A stretch of 64,000 nucleotides of DNA, taken from the NCBI RefSeq assembly GCF_016918855.1, contig NZ_JADKYB010000008.1, positions 339,926-403,925 on the forward strand, given 5' to 3'. The stretch comes from Actinacidiphila acididurans (lineage in GTDB: Bacteria > Actinomycetota > Actinomycetes > Streptomycetales > Streptomycetaceae). Below are positions 22,523 through 30,627 of the stretch, piece after piece. The notes under the pieces are model-generated. The model worked only from the letters and a program-made list of their open reading frames with translations. It was not told the origin of the DNA and ran no database searches. The stretch's first letter is position 1; every line of letters begins with the position of its first letter. The translations under genes were made by a program, and so were the position numbers.

Positions 22523-23983
22523 ATGTCGACACTCGACGAAGTGTCCGCCACGAAGAACAGCCCGTCGCCCGCTTTCATGACCGGGCGGCAGAAAACCGTC
22601 CTCGCGGTATTGCTCGGCGCCCAGTTCATCGTGTCGGCCGATTTCTCGATCCTCAATGTCGCGATTCCCGTCATCGGCAAGGACCTGGGCTTCGCCCTGG
22701 CCGATTTCCAGTGGATCGCGACCGCTTTCGCGCTGACCTCGGCGAGCTTCACCCTGGTGTTCGGCAATGTGGCCGACCGGCTCGGCCGGCGCAGGATGCT
22801 GCTGACGGGGATGGGGCTGCTCGTCGCCGCGTCGCTGCTGGGCGGCCTGGCCGGCTCGCCCGCCGTGCTGCTGACCGCCCGGGTGGTCCAGGGCCTGGCC
22901 ACCGGCATCGTCATCCCCGCGGCGATGTCGCTGCTCACCACGTCCTTCCCCGAAGGGCCGCTGCGCGACCGGGCGCTGGGCCTGAACGGCGCCCTGCTGT
23001 CGGCCGGCTTCACCATCGGCGCGGTCCTCGGCGGCGTCCTCACCGGCGTGGTGAGCTGGCGCTGGGCGTTCCTGATCAATGTGCCGGTGGGCGTCGCCGT
23101 CCTCGTGCTGGTCCCGATGGTGGTCGCCGAGAGCCGAGCCGAGCGCGGCGGCAGGCCCGACGTCCCCGGCGCGGTCACGGTGAGCCTGGGCCTGGCCGCG
23201 CTGATCTACGGCATCTCCACCCTCGGCGCCAAGGGCTGGGGCAACGCACCCGGCCTGGCCGCGATGGCGGTGGGCGTGGTGCTGCTCGCCGTCTTCGTCG
23301 CGGTCGAGATGCGGGTCGAGCAGCCGCTGGCCCCCTTGCGTTTCCTGTCCCGGCCCACCGTGAGCTGGGGCAACCTCGGGGGCCTGGCCACCTTCACCAT
23401 GGAGACCGCGGCGATCTTCCTGATGACGCTGTACCTCCAGGAGACCCTGGGCTACTCGGCGCTGGCCGCCGGCCTGGTCTTCGCCCTCACGGGTGTCACC
23501 GCACTGCTCGGCGGTGTCGCCGCGCCCCGGCTGATCGCCAGGTTCGGCAGCCGGAACGTACTGCCCGCCGGCCTGCTCGTACAGGGCCTGTCCACCGCCG
23601 CACTGTTCTTCGTCGGCCACGGCCACGGCAGCGTCGCCCTAGTCATCGCGGCCACCTCGATCGGCGGCTTCGGCCACATGGTCGCCGTCGTCTCCTACAT
23701 GGTCACGGCGACCTCCGGCCTGGCCGACGACGAACAGGGCCTGGCCACCGGCCTCACCTCCATGACCCAGCAGGTCGGCATCACCGCCGGCATCCCCGTC
23801 CTCAGTGCGATCGCCAACAGCCGCATCCACGCCCTCAAGACCCACGAAGCCGCCGCCGACGCGGTCCTCGGCGGCGTCACCCTCGCCGTCCTGATCGACG
23901 CCGCCCTCACCGTGACCGGCGCCCTCCTGGTCTTCGCCCTCCTGCGCCGGGCCCGCCCCCGTACGGAGCACCGCCCCGCGTGA
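22523..23983 (+). CDS. DHA2-family MFS multidrug exporter
   Basis: A 486-residue 14-helix drug:H+ antiporter of the EmrB/QacA type. It has motif A-like 'GNVADRLGRRRMLLTGMGLL', motif C-like 'SAGFTIGAVLGGVLTGVVSWRWAFLINVPVG', and an early acidic residue in TM1 ('SADFSILNVAIPVI'). It would export small hydrophobic compounds or antibiotics. I choose the ATG at 22523 (GAGAGG 9 nt upstream) over 22496. It follows the two-component genes and meets the GntR gene tail-to-tail with no gap. Confidence 0.88.
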   Translation: MSTLDEVSATKNSPSPAFMTGRQKTVLAVLLGAQFIVSADFSILNVAIPVIGKDLGFALADFQWIATAFALTSASFTLVFGNVADRLGRRRMLLTGMGLLVAASLLGGLAGSPAVLLTARVVQGLATGIVIPAAMSLLTTSFPEGPLRDRALGLNGALLSAGFTIGAVLGGVLTGVVSWRWAFLINVPVGVAVLVLVPMVVAESRAERGGRPDVPGAVTVSLGLAALIYGISTLGAKGWGNAPGLAAMAVGVVLLAVFVAVEMRVEQPLAPLRFLSRPTVSWGNLGGLATFTMETAAIFLMTLYLQETLGYSALAAGLVFALTGVTALLGGVAAPRLIARFGSRNVLPAGLLVQGLSTAALFFVGHGHGSVALVIAATSIGGFGHMVAVVSYMVTATSGLADDEQGLATGLTSMTQQVGITAGIPVLSAIANSRIHALKTHEAAADAVLGGVTLAVLIDAALTVTGALLVFALLRRARPRTEHRPA

Positions 23984-24931
23984 TCAGTCCGCGTCCGCCG
24001 GCCCGGACCCGCCGTCAAGTCCCGCAGCGTCGGCGGAGACGGAGACGGAGACGGAGGCGGAACCCGAGCCCGGGCCCGAGTCGGCGGCCCGGGCCGCCGG
24101 CGGTGTGGGGCGCCGGTGCAGCCAGGAGCGCAGGATGTGGTCGTTCATCGCGCGGGCCGCGCCCTCGGGGTCGTGGGCCTGGACGCGCTCCCAGATCAGG
24201 CGGTGCTCGGCGTTGGAGTCCTGACAGTCCTTCACCGTGGTCTCGCCGATGTAGCGCAGGCTGCGGAACGCCTCGGCGTTGATCGTACGGACCACCGCGC
24301 GGCCCACCCGGTTGCCGGAAGCCACCATGATCGTGTCGTGGAACTCCAGGTCCGCGCGCAGGAAGCGGGCCGGGTCGTGCTCCTCGGCCAGCATCAGCGC
24401 GAACGCCGCCTCTATCCGGCGCAGTTGACGGGCGTCGGCGCGGTCGGCGGCCTGCCCGGCCATCTCGGACTCCAGGGCGCGGCGGGTGGCGACCATGTCC
24501 TCCAGGATCGACAGTTCCGCGTCGTGCCGGACGCTCGCGGCCAGCACCACCGGGTTGAGCAGGTCCCACTCGTCGGAGCTGCGCACCCGGGTGCCGTGCC
24601 CCTGCTGGGCGTGCACCAGCCGCATGGCCTCCAGTGACTTGACCGCCTCCCGGATCACCGTGCGGCTCACCGCGAACATCTCGCACAGCACCGGCTCGAT
24701 GGGCAGCGCGCTGCCCTCCGGCAACTCCCGGCCCACGATGCGGTCGACCAGGTCCTCCACCACAGCGGTGGCCAGCCGCTTGGGCCGGCGCGGCCAGGAC
24801 GGCAGCTTGGGCGCGCTCTCCGCGGCGGGAGGGGCAGCCGGTCCGTCCGGCCCCGCATCGTGAAGCGGGTCGTGCGGCGCATCGTAGGGCGGCTCGTGCG
24901 GCAGATCGTGCGGCGGCTGAGCAGGGCTCAT
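23984..24931 (-). CDS. FadR-subfamily GntR transcriptional regulator
   Basis: A 315-residue regulator. The N-terminal ~50 residues are low-complexity Pro/His/Asp-rich. The winged HTH covers ~52-120 ('LATAVVEDLVDRIVGRELPEGSALPIEPVLCEMFAVSRTVIREAVKSLEAMRLVHAQQGHGTRV'). The FCD ligand-binding domain covers ~135-280, with the metal/ligand pattern 'DLEFHDTIMVASGN' and 'EHRLIWERVQAHDPEGAARAMNDHI'. The C-terminal tail is a Ser/Val repeat. It is divergent from the sugar-acid locus and very likely represses it through the palindrome at 24992. The effector is presumably a sugar acid. Confidence 0.9.
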   Translation of the reverse strand: MSPAQPPHDLPHEPPYDAPHDPLHDAGPDGPAAPPAAESAPKLPSWPRRPKRLATAVVEDLVDRIVGRELPEGSALPIEPVLCEMFAVSRTVIREAVKSLEAMRLVHAQQGHGTRVRSSDEWDLLNPVVLAASVRHDAELSILEDMVATRRALESEMAGQAADRADARQLRRIEAAFALMLAEEHDPARFLRADLEFHDTIMVASGNRVGRAVVRTINAEAFRSLRYIGETTVKDCQDSNAEHRLIWERVQAHDPEGAARAMNDHILRSWLHRRPTPPAARAADSGPGSGSASVSVSVSADAAGLDGGSGPADAD

Positions 24932-24983
24932 GGCATCCGTTCTCCGGTAGGTCCTCGGGCCGGAGCATAGTCGACGCGACCCC

Positions 24984-25012
24984 TTGACGGCATTCGTATT
25001 ACGAATTACGTT
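24984..25012 (+). promoter_or_regulatory. Promoter of the sugar-acid locus
   Basis: TTGACG (24984-24989) and TACGTT (25007-25012) are 17 nt apart, a good vegetative-type promoter. The operator palindrome lies exactly between the two boxes, so repressor binding would exclude RNA polymerase. Confidence 0.6.
24992..25006 (+). promoter_or_regulatory. Candidate GntR operator ATTCGTATTACGAAT
   Basis: A perfect 15-bp palindrome with a central T, AT-rich against the GC-rich background, inside the spacer of the promoter. FadR-type GntR proteins bind short palindromes of this length; the regulator gene is adjacent and divergent. Confidence 0.7.
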
Positions 25013-25052
25013 GCAGCCGCTTGCTCGGCCCCCTGGTGACGAGAGGTTCCCC

Positions 25053-26159
25053 GTGCACATCACCCATGTCGAGACGTTCCGCATCCCGCTGCCCGGCCCC
25101 CGCCCGCCCTTCGCCTGGCGCAAGGGCCTGCTCGGGTCCTCGCCCGACGGCGAGGCGGCGGTCCTGCGCATCGGCACCGACACCGGCGCCACCGGCGTCG
25201 CGCTCGCCACCCGCCCCGGCATGGCCGCCGCCGTCGAGGACATCGCCGACCGCGTCCTGCGCGCCGAACTGACCGGCAAGGACCCGCTCCAGCGCGAACT
25301 GCTGTGGCACCGGGTCTGGGAGCTGGACCGGACCGAGGAGTTCCCGCTCCCCGTGCTCGGCCTGGTCGACATCGCCCTGTGGGATCTGGCCGGCCGGATC
25401 GCCGACCGCCCGGTGTGGCAGCTCCTCGGCGGCTTCCGCACCAAGATCCCCGCCTACGCGTCCACGGTCACCTTCCGGGACATCCCCGAGTTCCTCGACG
25501 TGGCCACCGCCTGCCTGGAGCTCGGCTACCAGGCGGTCAAGCTGCACGCCTTCGGCGACGCCCGGGCCGACGCCGAACTCGGCCGGCGGCTGCGCGAGCA
25601 CGTCGGCGACGACGTGCCGCTGATGTACGACGGCTCGGCCGGCTTCGACCTGCCCGACGCGGTCCTGCTCGGCCGCGCCCTGCACGACGCCGGCTTCCTC
25701 TGGTACGAGGAGCCGATGCGCGAGTTCAGCGTGACCGCCTACGCCCGGCTCGCCCGCGCCGTGGACATCCCGCTGCTGGTCGCCGAGACCTCCGACGGCG
25801 CCCACATGAACACCGCCGACTTCATCGCCGCCGGCGCGGCCACCTTCGGCGTACGGGCCAGCGCCTCCACCCGCGGCGGCATCACCGGCGCCATGCGCAC
25901 CGCGCACCTGGCCGACTCCTTCCGGCTGCGCGCGGAGGTGCTCGGCGACGAGATCCCCAGCCGGCACCTGTCGATGGCCATCTCCAACACCACCTACTAC
26001 GAGTCGCTGATCACCAGCACCGACGTCCGCAAGAAGCCGGAGATCGACGGCGAGGGCTACGTGCACGCGCCCGTCGGCCCCGGCATCGCCCTGCCCGCCG
26101 GCCTGGACTACCCCGCCGCCCTGCTGCCCTACGTCGAGACCGCCGAGCCGTCGGCCTGA
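25053..26159 (+). CDS. Enolase-superfamily sugar-acid dehydratase-like protein
   Basis: A 368-residue mandelate racemase/muconate lactonizing family protein. Barrel marks: 'VKLHAFG' (K-x-H instead of the usual K-x-K), metal ligands in 'LMYDGSAGFD', 'WYEEPM' and 'LLVAETSDG', then 'ASTRGGITGAMRTAHLAD'. No canonical late 'HF' histidine motif is seen, so acid/base residues differ from those of the second enolase enzyme at 27450. It probably dehydrates or racemises a sugar acid. The GTG start has GAGAGG 6-7 nt upstream. Confidence 0.8.
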   Translation: MHITHVETFRIPLPGPRPPFAWRKGLLGSSPDGEAAVLRIGTDTGATGVALATRPGMAAAVEDIADRVLRAELTGKDPLQRELLWHRVWELDRTEEFPLPVLGLVDIALWDLAGRIADRPVWQLLGGFRTKIPAYASTVTFRDIPEFLDVATACLELGYQAVKLHAFGDARADAELGRRLREHVGDDVPLMYDGSAGFDLPDAVLLGRALHDAGFLWYEEPMREFSVTAYARLARAVDIPLLVAETSDGAHMNTADFIAAGAATFGVRASASTRGGITGAMRTAHLADSFRLRAEVLGDEIPSRHLSMAISNTTYYESLITSTDVRKKPEIDGEGYVHAPVGPGIALPAGLDYPAALLPYVETAEPSA

Positions 26160-26163
26160 AAGG

Positions 26164-26220
26164 CCCCCGGAACACCCCCGGAACACCCCCGGCAACACCC
26201 CCAGGCACACCCCGGGCAAC
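26164..26220 (+). repeat. Short tandem repeat (CCCCCGGAACAC type) in leader
   Basis: About five imperfect 11-12-nt units (CCCCCGGAACAC and variants) lie between the first enolase gene and the substrate-binding protein gene. They are low-complexity and C-rich, with no coding potential; possibly an mRNA spacing or processing element. Confidence 0.45.
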
Positions 26221-26297
26221 GTCCCGGCGCACACCCCCGGGCCCGCGGCATCCGCGCGCCCCTTCACACGTACACAGGACTTACAGAGAGGTAAGTC

Positions 26298-27356
26298 ATG
26301 CGCTCCAGCCTCACCCGCCGCACCCTCGCGCTGTCCGCCGGCCTGCTCGCCCTGGCCGTCGCCGCGGCGGGCTGCGCCAAGAAGTCCGACACCCACTCCG
26401 CCGCCGGCCACGGCCTGTCCGCCGCGAAGGTCGGCGTCGCGCTGGTCCCCGGCGGACCGCACCCCTACTTCCAGCCCTGGAAGCCCACCCTGCAGAAGGC
26501 GAAGACCGACTTCGGCCTCGGCCAGGTCACCTTCAACGAGACCTCCGGCTGGGACCAGACCACCCAGAACTCCGTCCTGAAGTCCCTGGCCGCGCACGGC
26601 TACAACGCCTTCGGGGTGTTCGGGGTCTCCCCGGACAACATCAACTCCACCTTCAGCGACCTCAAGCGGCAGGGCTTCCACGTCGCCTCCCTCGGCTCCT
26701 GCCCGGCCGGCAGCACCGACGAGGCCGACTTCTGCCTGTCCACCGACGTCGAACAGGCCGCCTACAAGGCGGCCAAGGCCGCGATCGCCGCCATGGGCGG
26801 GCACGGCAAGCTGGTCCACCTGACCGGCAACAAGACCGACTCCAACACCGCGCGCCGCGAGGCCGGCGTGGCCAAGGCCGTCGCCGAGACCGGCGGCAAG
26901 GTCACCCTGGTGCAGACCGTCACCGACATCGACACGGACCTTCAGACCGCGCAGAAGGCCGTCGCCGACCTGCTCGCCGCCAAGGGCTCCGCCATCGGCG
27001 GCATCGTCAACACCGCCTACAACCCGGCCGTCGCCTCGGCCGCCGCGGTCAAGAAGGCCGGCCTGCCGATCAAGGTCGTCGCCATCGACGACGACCCGAC
27101 GATCCTGGCCGACATCAAGGACGGCTCGGTGACCGCCTCCGTGGTGCAGAACCCGGTGGGCCAGGCGTACGTGGGCTCGTACGTCCTGATGAAGCTGGCC
27201 GGCGGCTGCACCATGCGCACCCCCGGCCTGACCGTCGACTCCGGCTCCTTCGTGGTCACTTCCGCGAACGTCGGCACGTACGACAACGACCGCCAGGCCA
27301 AGACCGCCCAGCTCAAGAAGGACTTCGACGGCAGCTACCTGTCCTGCGCCGCATGA
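26298..27356 (+). CDS. Sugar ABC transporter substrate-binding lipoprotein
   Basis: A 352-residue periplasmic-binding-protein-1-like (RbsB family) lipoprotein. The signal peptide ends in a lipobox with Cys26 ('VAAAGC'). The body shows 'VGVALVPGGPHPYFQPWKPTLQKAKTDFGL', 'VHLTGNKTDSNTARREAGVAKAVAETGG' and 'VAIDDDPTILADIKDGSVTASVVQNPVGQAYVGS', typical of pentose/hexose-type binding proteins. It presents the substrate to the two permeases encoded downstream. AGAGAGGTAAGTC precedes the ATG. It is flanked by two enolase-superfamily genes, so the ligand is probably a sugar acid or related polyol. Confidence 0.88.
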   Translation: MRSSLTRRTLALSAGLLALAVAAAGCAKKSDTHSAAGHGLSAAKVGVALVPGGPHPYFQPWKPTLQKAKTDFGLGQVTFNETSGWDQTTQNSVLKSLAAHGYNAFGVFGVSPDNINSTFSDLKRQGFHVASLGSCPAGSTDEADFCLSTDVEQAAYKAAKAAIAAMGGHGKLVHLTGNKTDSNTARREAGVAKAVAETGGKVTLVQTVTDIDTDLQTAQKAVADLLAAKGSAIGGIVNTAYNPAVASAAAVKKAGLPIKVVAIDDDPTILADIKDGSVTASVVQNPVGQAYVGSYVLMKLAGGCTMRTPGLTVDSGSFVVTSANVGTYDNDRQAKTAQLKKDFDGSYLSCAA

Positions 27357-27449
27357 GCCGACGCCTGAGTCGCCGTATGAGCCGACGTACAAGCCGCCGC
27401 GCACCTCACCGCGCAAGCCGTCGCGCACGTCCCTGACGAGGAGCACCCG

Positions 27450-28538
27450 TTGTCCACCATCACCCGCGCCGAGGCATACCTCGTCGACCTGCCCGTCGAG
27501 GCGCAACGCACCGACGCCGTCCAGTCGTTCCTGAAGCAGGAGACCGTCTTCGTCGAGATCACCACCGCCGACGGAGGCCAGGGGACGGGCTACTCGTACA
27601 CCATCGGCACCGGCGGCACCGCCGTTCTGGCGCTGCTGCGCGACTACCTGCTGCCGCGGCTGCCCGGCCAGGACGCCCGGCGGGTGGAGGCGGTCTGGCT
27701 CGACCTGTTCTCCGCCACCCGGGCCACCGCGGTCGGCGCCATCACCTCCCTCGCCCTGGCCGCCGTCGACACCGCGCTGTGGGACCTGCGCGGCCGGCAG
27801 ACCGGACTGCCGCTGTGGCTGCTGGCCGGCGGCGCCCGCGACCGCATCCCGCTGTACGACACCGAGGTCGGCTGGCTGCACCTGACCGAGGACGAACTCG
27901 TGGCCGGCGCCCGGCAGGCCGTCGAACGCGGCCTGCGCGGCATCAAGGTCAAGATCGGCAAGCCGTCCGCGACCGAGGACGCCGAGCGGCTGGCCGCCGT
28001 GCGCCGGGCGGTCGGCCCGGACGTGGACCTGATGGTCGACGCCAACCAGTCGATGACCGCCGCCGAGGCGGTCCGCCGCGCGGCGCTGCTGGAACCGGCC
28101 GGCCTGCTGTGGCTGGAGGAGCCGCTGCCCGCCGACGACATCGCCGGTCACGCGGCGCTCGCCGCCGCCACCTCCATCCCCGTCGCGGTCGGCGAATCCC
28201 TCTACTCGGCCGGCCAGTTCGCCCAGTACCTGCGGCAGGGCGCGGCGGGCATCGTGCAGGCCGACGTCGCCCGCATCGGCGGCATCACCCCCTGGCTGAA
28301 GGTCGCCCACCTGGCCGAGGCCCACAACGTGCCCATGTGCCCGCATTTCCTGATGGAGCTGCACGTGAGCCTGGCCGCCGCCGTGCCCGGCGGCCGCTAT
28401 CTCGAGTACATCCCGCAGTTGACGGCGATCACCCGCACCCCGCTGACCGTCCGCGACGGCATGGCCCACGTGCCGGCCGCCCCGGGACTCGGCATCGACT
28501 GGGACCGCGACGCCATCGACGCGCTGCGAAAGGAATGA
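27450..28538 (+). CDS. Mandelate racemase/muconate lactonizing family enzyme
   Basis: A 362-residue enolase-superfamily enzyme. It has an N-terminal capping domain, barrel K-x-K 'GIKVKIGK', metal ligands 'LMVDANQS', 'WLEEPLP' and 'VAVGESLY', and a late His in 'MCPHFLMELH'. This is the complete set of the mandelate racemase subgroup, as in acid-sugar dehydratases. Substrate unknown. The start is TTG with CGAGGAG 7-8 nt upstream. It lies between the binding-protein and permease genes, so uptake and first catabolic step are co-expressed. Confidence 0.85.
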   Translation: MSTITRAEAYLVDLPVEAQRTDAVQSFLKQETVFVEITTADGGQGTGYSYTIGTGGTAVLALLRDYLLPRLPGQDARRVEAVWLDLFSATRATAVGAITSLALAAVDTALWDLRGRQTGLPLWLLAGGARDRIPLYDTEVGWLHLTEDELVAGARQAVERGLRGIKVKIGKPSATEDAERLAAVRRAVGPDVDLMVDANQSMTAAEAVRRAALLEPAGLLWLEEPLPADDIAGHAALAAATSIPVAVGESLYSAGQFAQYLRQGAAGIVQADVARIGGITPWLKVAHLAEAHNVPMCPHFLMELHVSLAAAVPGGRYLEYIPQLTAITRTPLTVRDGMAHVPAAPGLGIDWDRDAIDALRKE

Positions 28539-28540
28539 CG

Positions 28541-29635
28541 ATGAGCAGACCGCCGCACGCCCCGCCCTCCCCGCCCGCCGCCTCCGACGCGGCCCTCCCG
28601 GCCCCCGACCCCGCCGTCCCGGTGCCCGTCCGCGCGCTGCCGCTGTGGGCCAACCCGCGTCTGGGCCTGCTCGTCCTGCTCGTGATCCTGGTGGTGGTCT
28701 TCTCCTCCCTGCGCTCGGAGTTCCTCAACACGAGCCTCACCCTTGAGCCGATGCAGGCCGACCTCAGCGTCACCGTCGTGGTGGGCCTGGCCCAGCTGTC
28801 GGTGCTCTCGCTGGGCCATATGAACCTCGCCGTCGGCCGGATCGCCGCCGTCTCCGCCTTCGCGATGGGCTGGGCGTACGACAAGCTGTCCGTGCCGCTG
28901 CCGGTCGGCCTGCTGATCGGCCTGGCCGTCGGCGCCCTGGTCGGCGCCGCCGCGGGCTGGACCATCCAGGCCACCGGCGTCAACTCCTTCGTGGTCACCC
29001 TCGCCCTGGACTTCGGCCTGGTCGGCCTGGTCTCCCTGCTCTACAGCGGGGTCGGCGACGGCGTCGCCTTCCACGTCCACCCGGCCGGCATGGACTCGCT
29101 GCGCAACGACACCTTCAGCGACTACTGCACCGGCAGCGTCTGCGGCCCGCCCGTCCCGCTGATCGTGCCGATCGCCCTGGTCGCGGCGCTGGCCGTCGGG
29201 CTGCTGTTCCGGTACGCGCGGCTCGGCCGGGAGATCCTGATGACCGGCTCCGGCCTCAAGGCGGCGGAACTCTCCGGCATCCCCACCGCCCGCCGGGTGG
29301 TGCAGGCCCACAGCCTGTCCGGCCTGCTCGCCGCACTCGCCGGCTTCCTGCTGGCCATCAACAACGGCGCCTTCTCCGCCGACATCGGCAGCCAGTTCCT
29401 GCTGCCGTCCTTCCTCGGCCCGGTGCTCGGCGGCACCCTGCTGGCCGGCGGCGCGGTCAGCGTCATCGGCACCGTCCTCGGCGCAGCCATCACCGAGGTC
29501 ATCCAGACCGGCCTGACCCTCCTGCAGTTCCAGGTGGAAAAGCTCAAGATCTTCATCGGCCTCGTGCTGCTCGCCGCGCTGTCCCTGGACCGCGTCCGGC
29601 ACGTCGTCGCCGAACGCCGAGGAGGCGGCGCATGA
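28541..29635 (+). CDS. Ribose-type ABC transporter permease 1
   Basis: A 364-residue BPD_transp_2 (RbsC-like) permease. A Pro/Ala-rich N-terminus precedes about 8-10 membrane helices: 'LGLLVLLVILVVVFSSL', 'LSVTVVVGLAQLSVLSLGHMNLAVG', 'AGWTIQATGVNSFVVTLALDFGLVGLVSLLYSG', 'SGLLAALAGFLLAINNGAFSADIGSQFLLPSFLGPVLGGTLLAGG'. I use the ATG at 28541 with GAAAGG 7 nt upstream; an in-frame ATG at 28535 lies too close. A second permease gene overlaps it by 4 nt, so the channel is probably a heterodimer. Confidence 0.9.
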   Translation: MSRPPHAPPSPPAASDAALPAPDPAVPVPVRALPLWANPRLGLLVLLVILVVVFSSLRSEFLNTSLTLEPMQADLSVTVVVGLAQLSVLSLGHMNLAVGRIAAVSAFAMGWAYDKLSVPLPVGLLIGLAVGALVGAAAGWTIQATGVNSFVVTLALDFGLVGLVSLLYSGVGDGVAFHVHPAGMDSLRNDTFSDYCTGSVCGPPVPLIVPIALVAALAVGLLFRYARLGREILMTGSGLKAAELSGIPTARRVVQAHSLSGLLAALAGFLLAINNGAFSADIGSQFLLPSFLGPVLGGTLLAGGAVSVIGTVLGAAITEVIQTGLTLLQFQVEKLKIFIGLVLLAALSLDRVRHVVAERRGGGA

Positions 29636-30627
29636 CCACCCTCACCCCGCCCGAACGGCGGCCGCGGCTCCCGCGCCTGCCGGAGCGGATCGCCGGCACC
29701 GAGACCACCCTCGCCGCGCTCGCCGTCGCCGGATACGTGGTGCTCGCCGCGACCACCCACGGCGCCGTCGTCTCCGGCGGCACCCTCACCGCGATCTTCC
29801 AGTTCCTGGCCGTGCCCATGGTGATCGGCCTGTCCCAGATGGCGGTGCTGAGCGTCGGCCAGATGAACCTCGGCGTCGGTGTGCTGACCGGTTTCTGCGC
29901 CATGGTCTGCGCCTGGCTGATGGTCGCGGCCGGCCTGCCCGCCTGGCTCGCGGTGGCCGGCGCGCTCCTCACCGGCGCCGCCATCGGCCTGGTCAACGGC
30001 CTGCTGGTGGTGCTCACCCGGATCAACGGGTTCGTCGTCACCCTCGCCACCATGACGATCATCGACGGCCTGCGGTACGGCGTGCACGGCACCGCCACGT
30101 ACCAGGGCTACTCGCACCGGCTGGTCTCGCTCGGCCAGGGCTCGGTGCTCGGCGTGCCCACGGTGTTCCTGGCCGCCGTCGCCATCGCCATCCTCGTGGC
30201 CTTCTTCTTCCGCAGCGTCCCCCTCGGCCGGCGGCTGCTGGCCAGCGGCGGCAACCCGCTGGCCGCCCGGCTCTCCGGCGTGTCCAACGACCGCTCCCTG
30301 GTCGTCGCCCACCTCGTGTCCGGCCTGCTGGCCGGCGCGGCCGGCGTGATGGTCGTCGCGCTGTCCGGCTCGGTCAACGCAACCATCGGCGACGACCTGC
30401 TGCTGCCCAGCTTCGCCGCGCCCATCATCGGCGGCGTCGCCCTGGCCGGCGGGGTCGTCAGCGTGCTCGGCACCTGCCTGGCCGCCCTGATCATCCGTCT
30501 GGTCGACGTCGCCCAGGCCCAGTACTCCATCAACCCCGACTGGGTGGACCTCATCGTCGGCGCCGTCGTCCTCGGCGCCGTCCTGATCACCCAACTGCGC
30601 CGCCCCCGGGCCGGAGGGACCCCATGA
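29632..30627 (+). CDS. Ribose-type ABC transporter permease 2
   Basis: A 331-residue RbsC-like membrane permease: 'MVIGLSQMAVLSVGQMNLGVGVLTGFCAMV', 'GLVNGLLVVLTRINGFVVTLATMTIIDGLRYGV', 'SGLLAGAAGVMVVALSGSVNATIGDDLLLPSFAAPIIGGVALAGG'. It is homologous to the upstream permease and coupled to it (ATGA) and to the ATPase gene (ATGA). The pair forms the membrane channel. Confidence 0.9.
   Translation: MTTLTPPERRPRLPRLPERIAGTETTLAALAVAGYVVLAATTHGAVVSGGTLTAIFQFLAVPMVIGLSQMAVLSVGQMNLGVGVLTGFCAMVCAWLMVAAGLPAWLAVAGALLTGAAIGLVNGLLVVLTRINGFVVTLATMTIIDGLRYGVHGTATYQGYSHRLVSLGQGSVLGVPTVFLAAVAIAILVAFFFRSVPLGRRLLASGGNPLAARLSGVSNDRSLVVAHLVSGLLAGAAGVMVVALSGSVNATIGDDLLLPSFAAPIIGGVALAGGVVSVLGTCLAALIIRLVDVAQAQYSINPDWVDLIVGAVVLGAVLITQLRRPRAGGTP

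Noticed and set aside
24999..28469. 1156-codon open frame on the minus strand
   Set aside because: It is antisense to the clearly conserved enolase and binding-protein genes; its translation is Gly/Val/Ala-rich without any domain, as expected from GC-rich codon structure.
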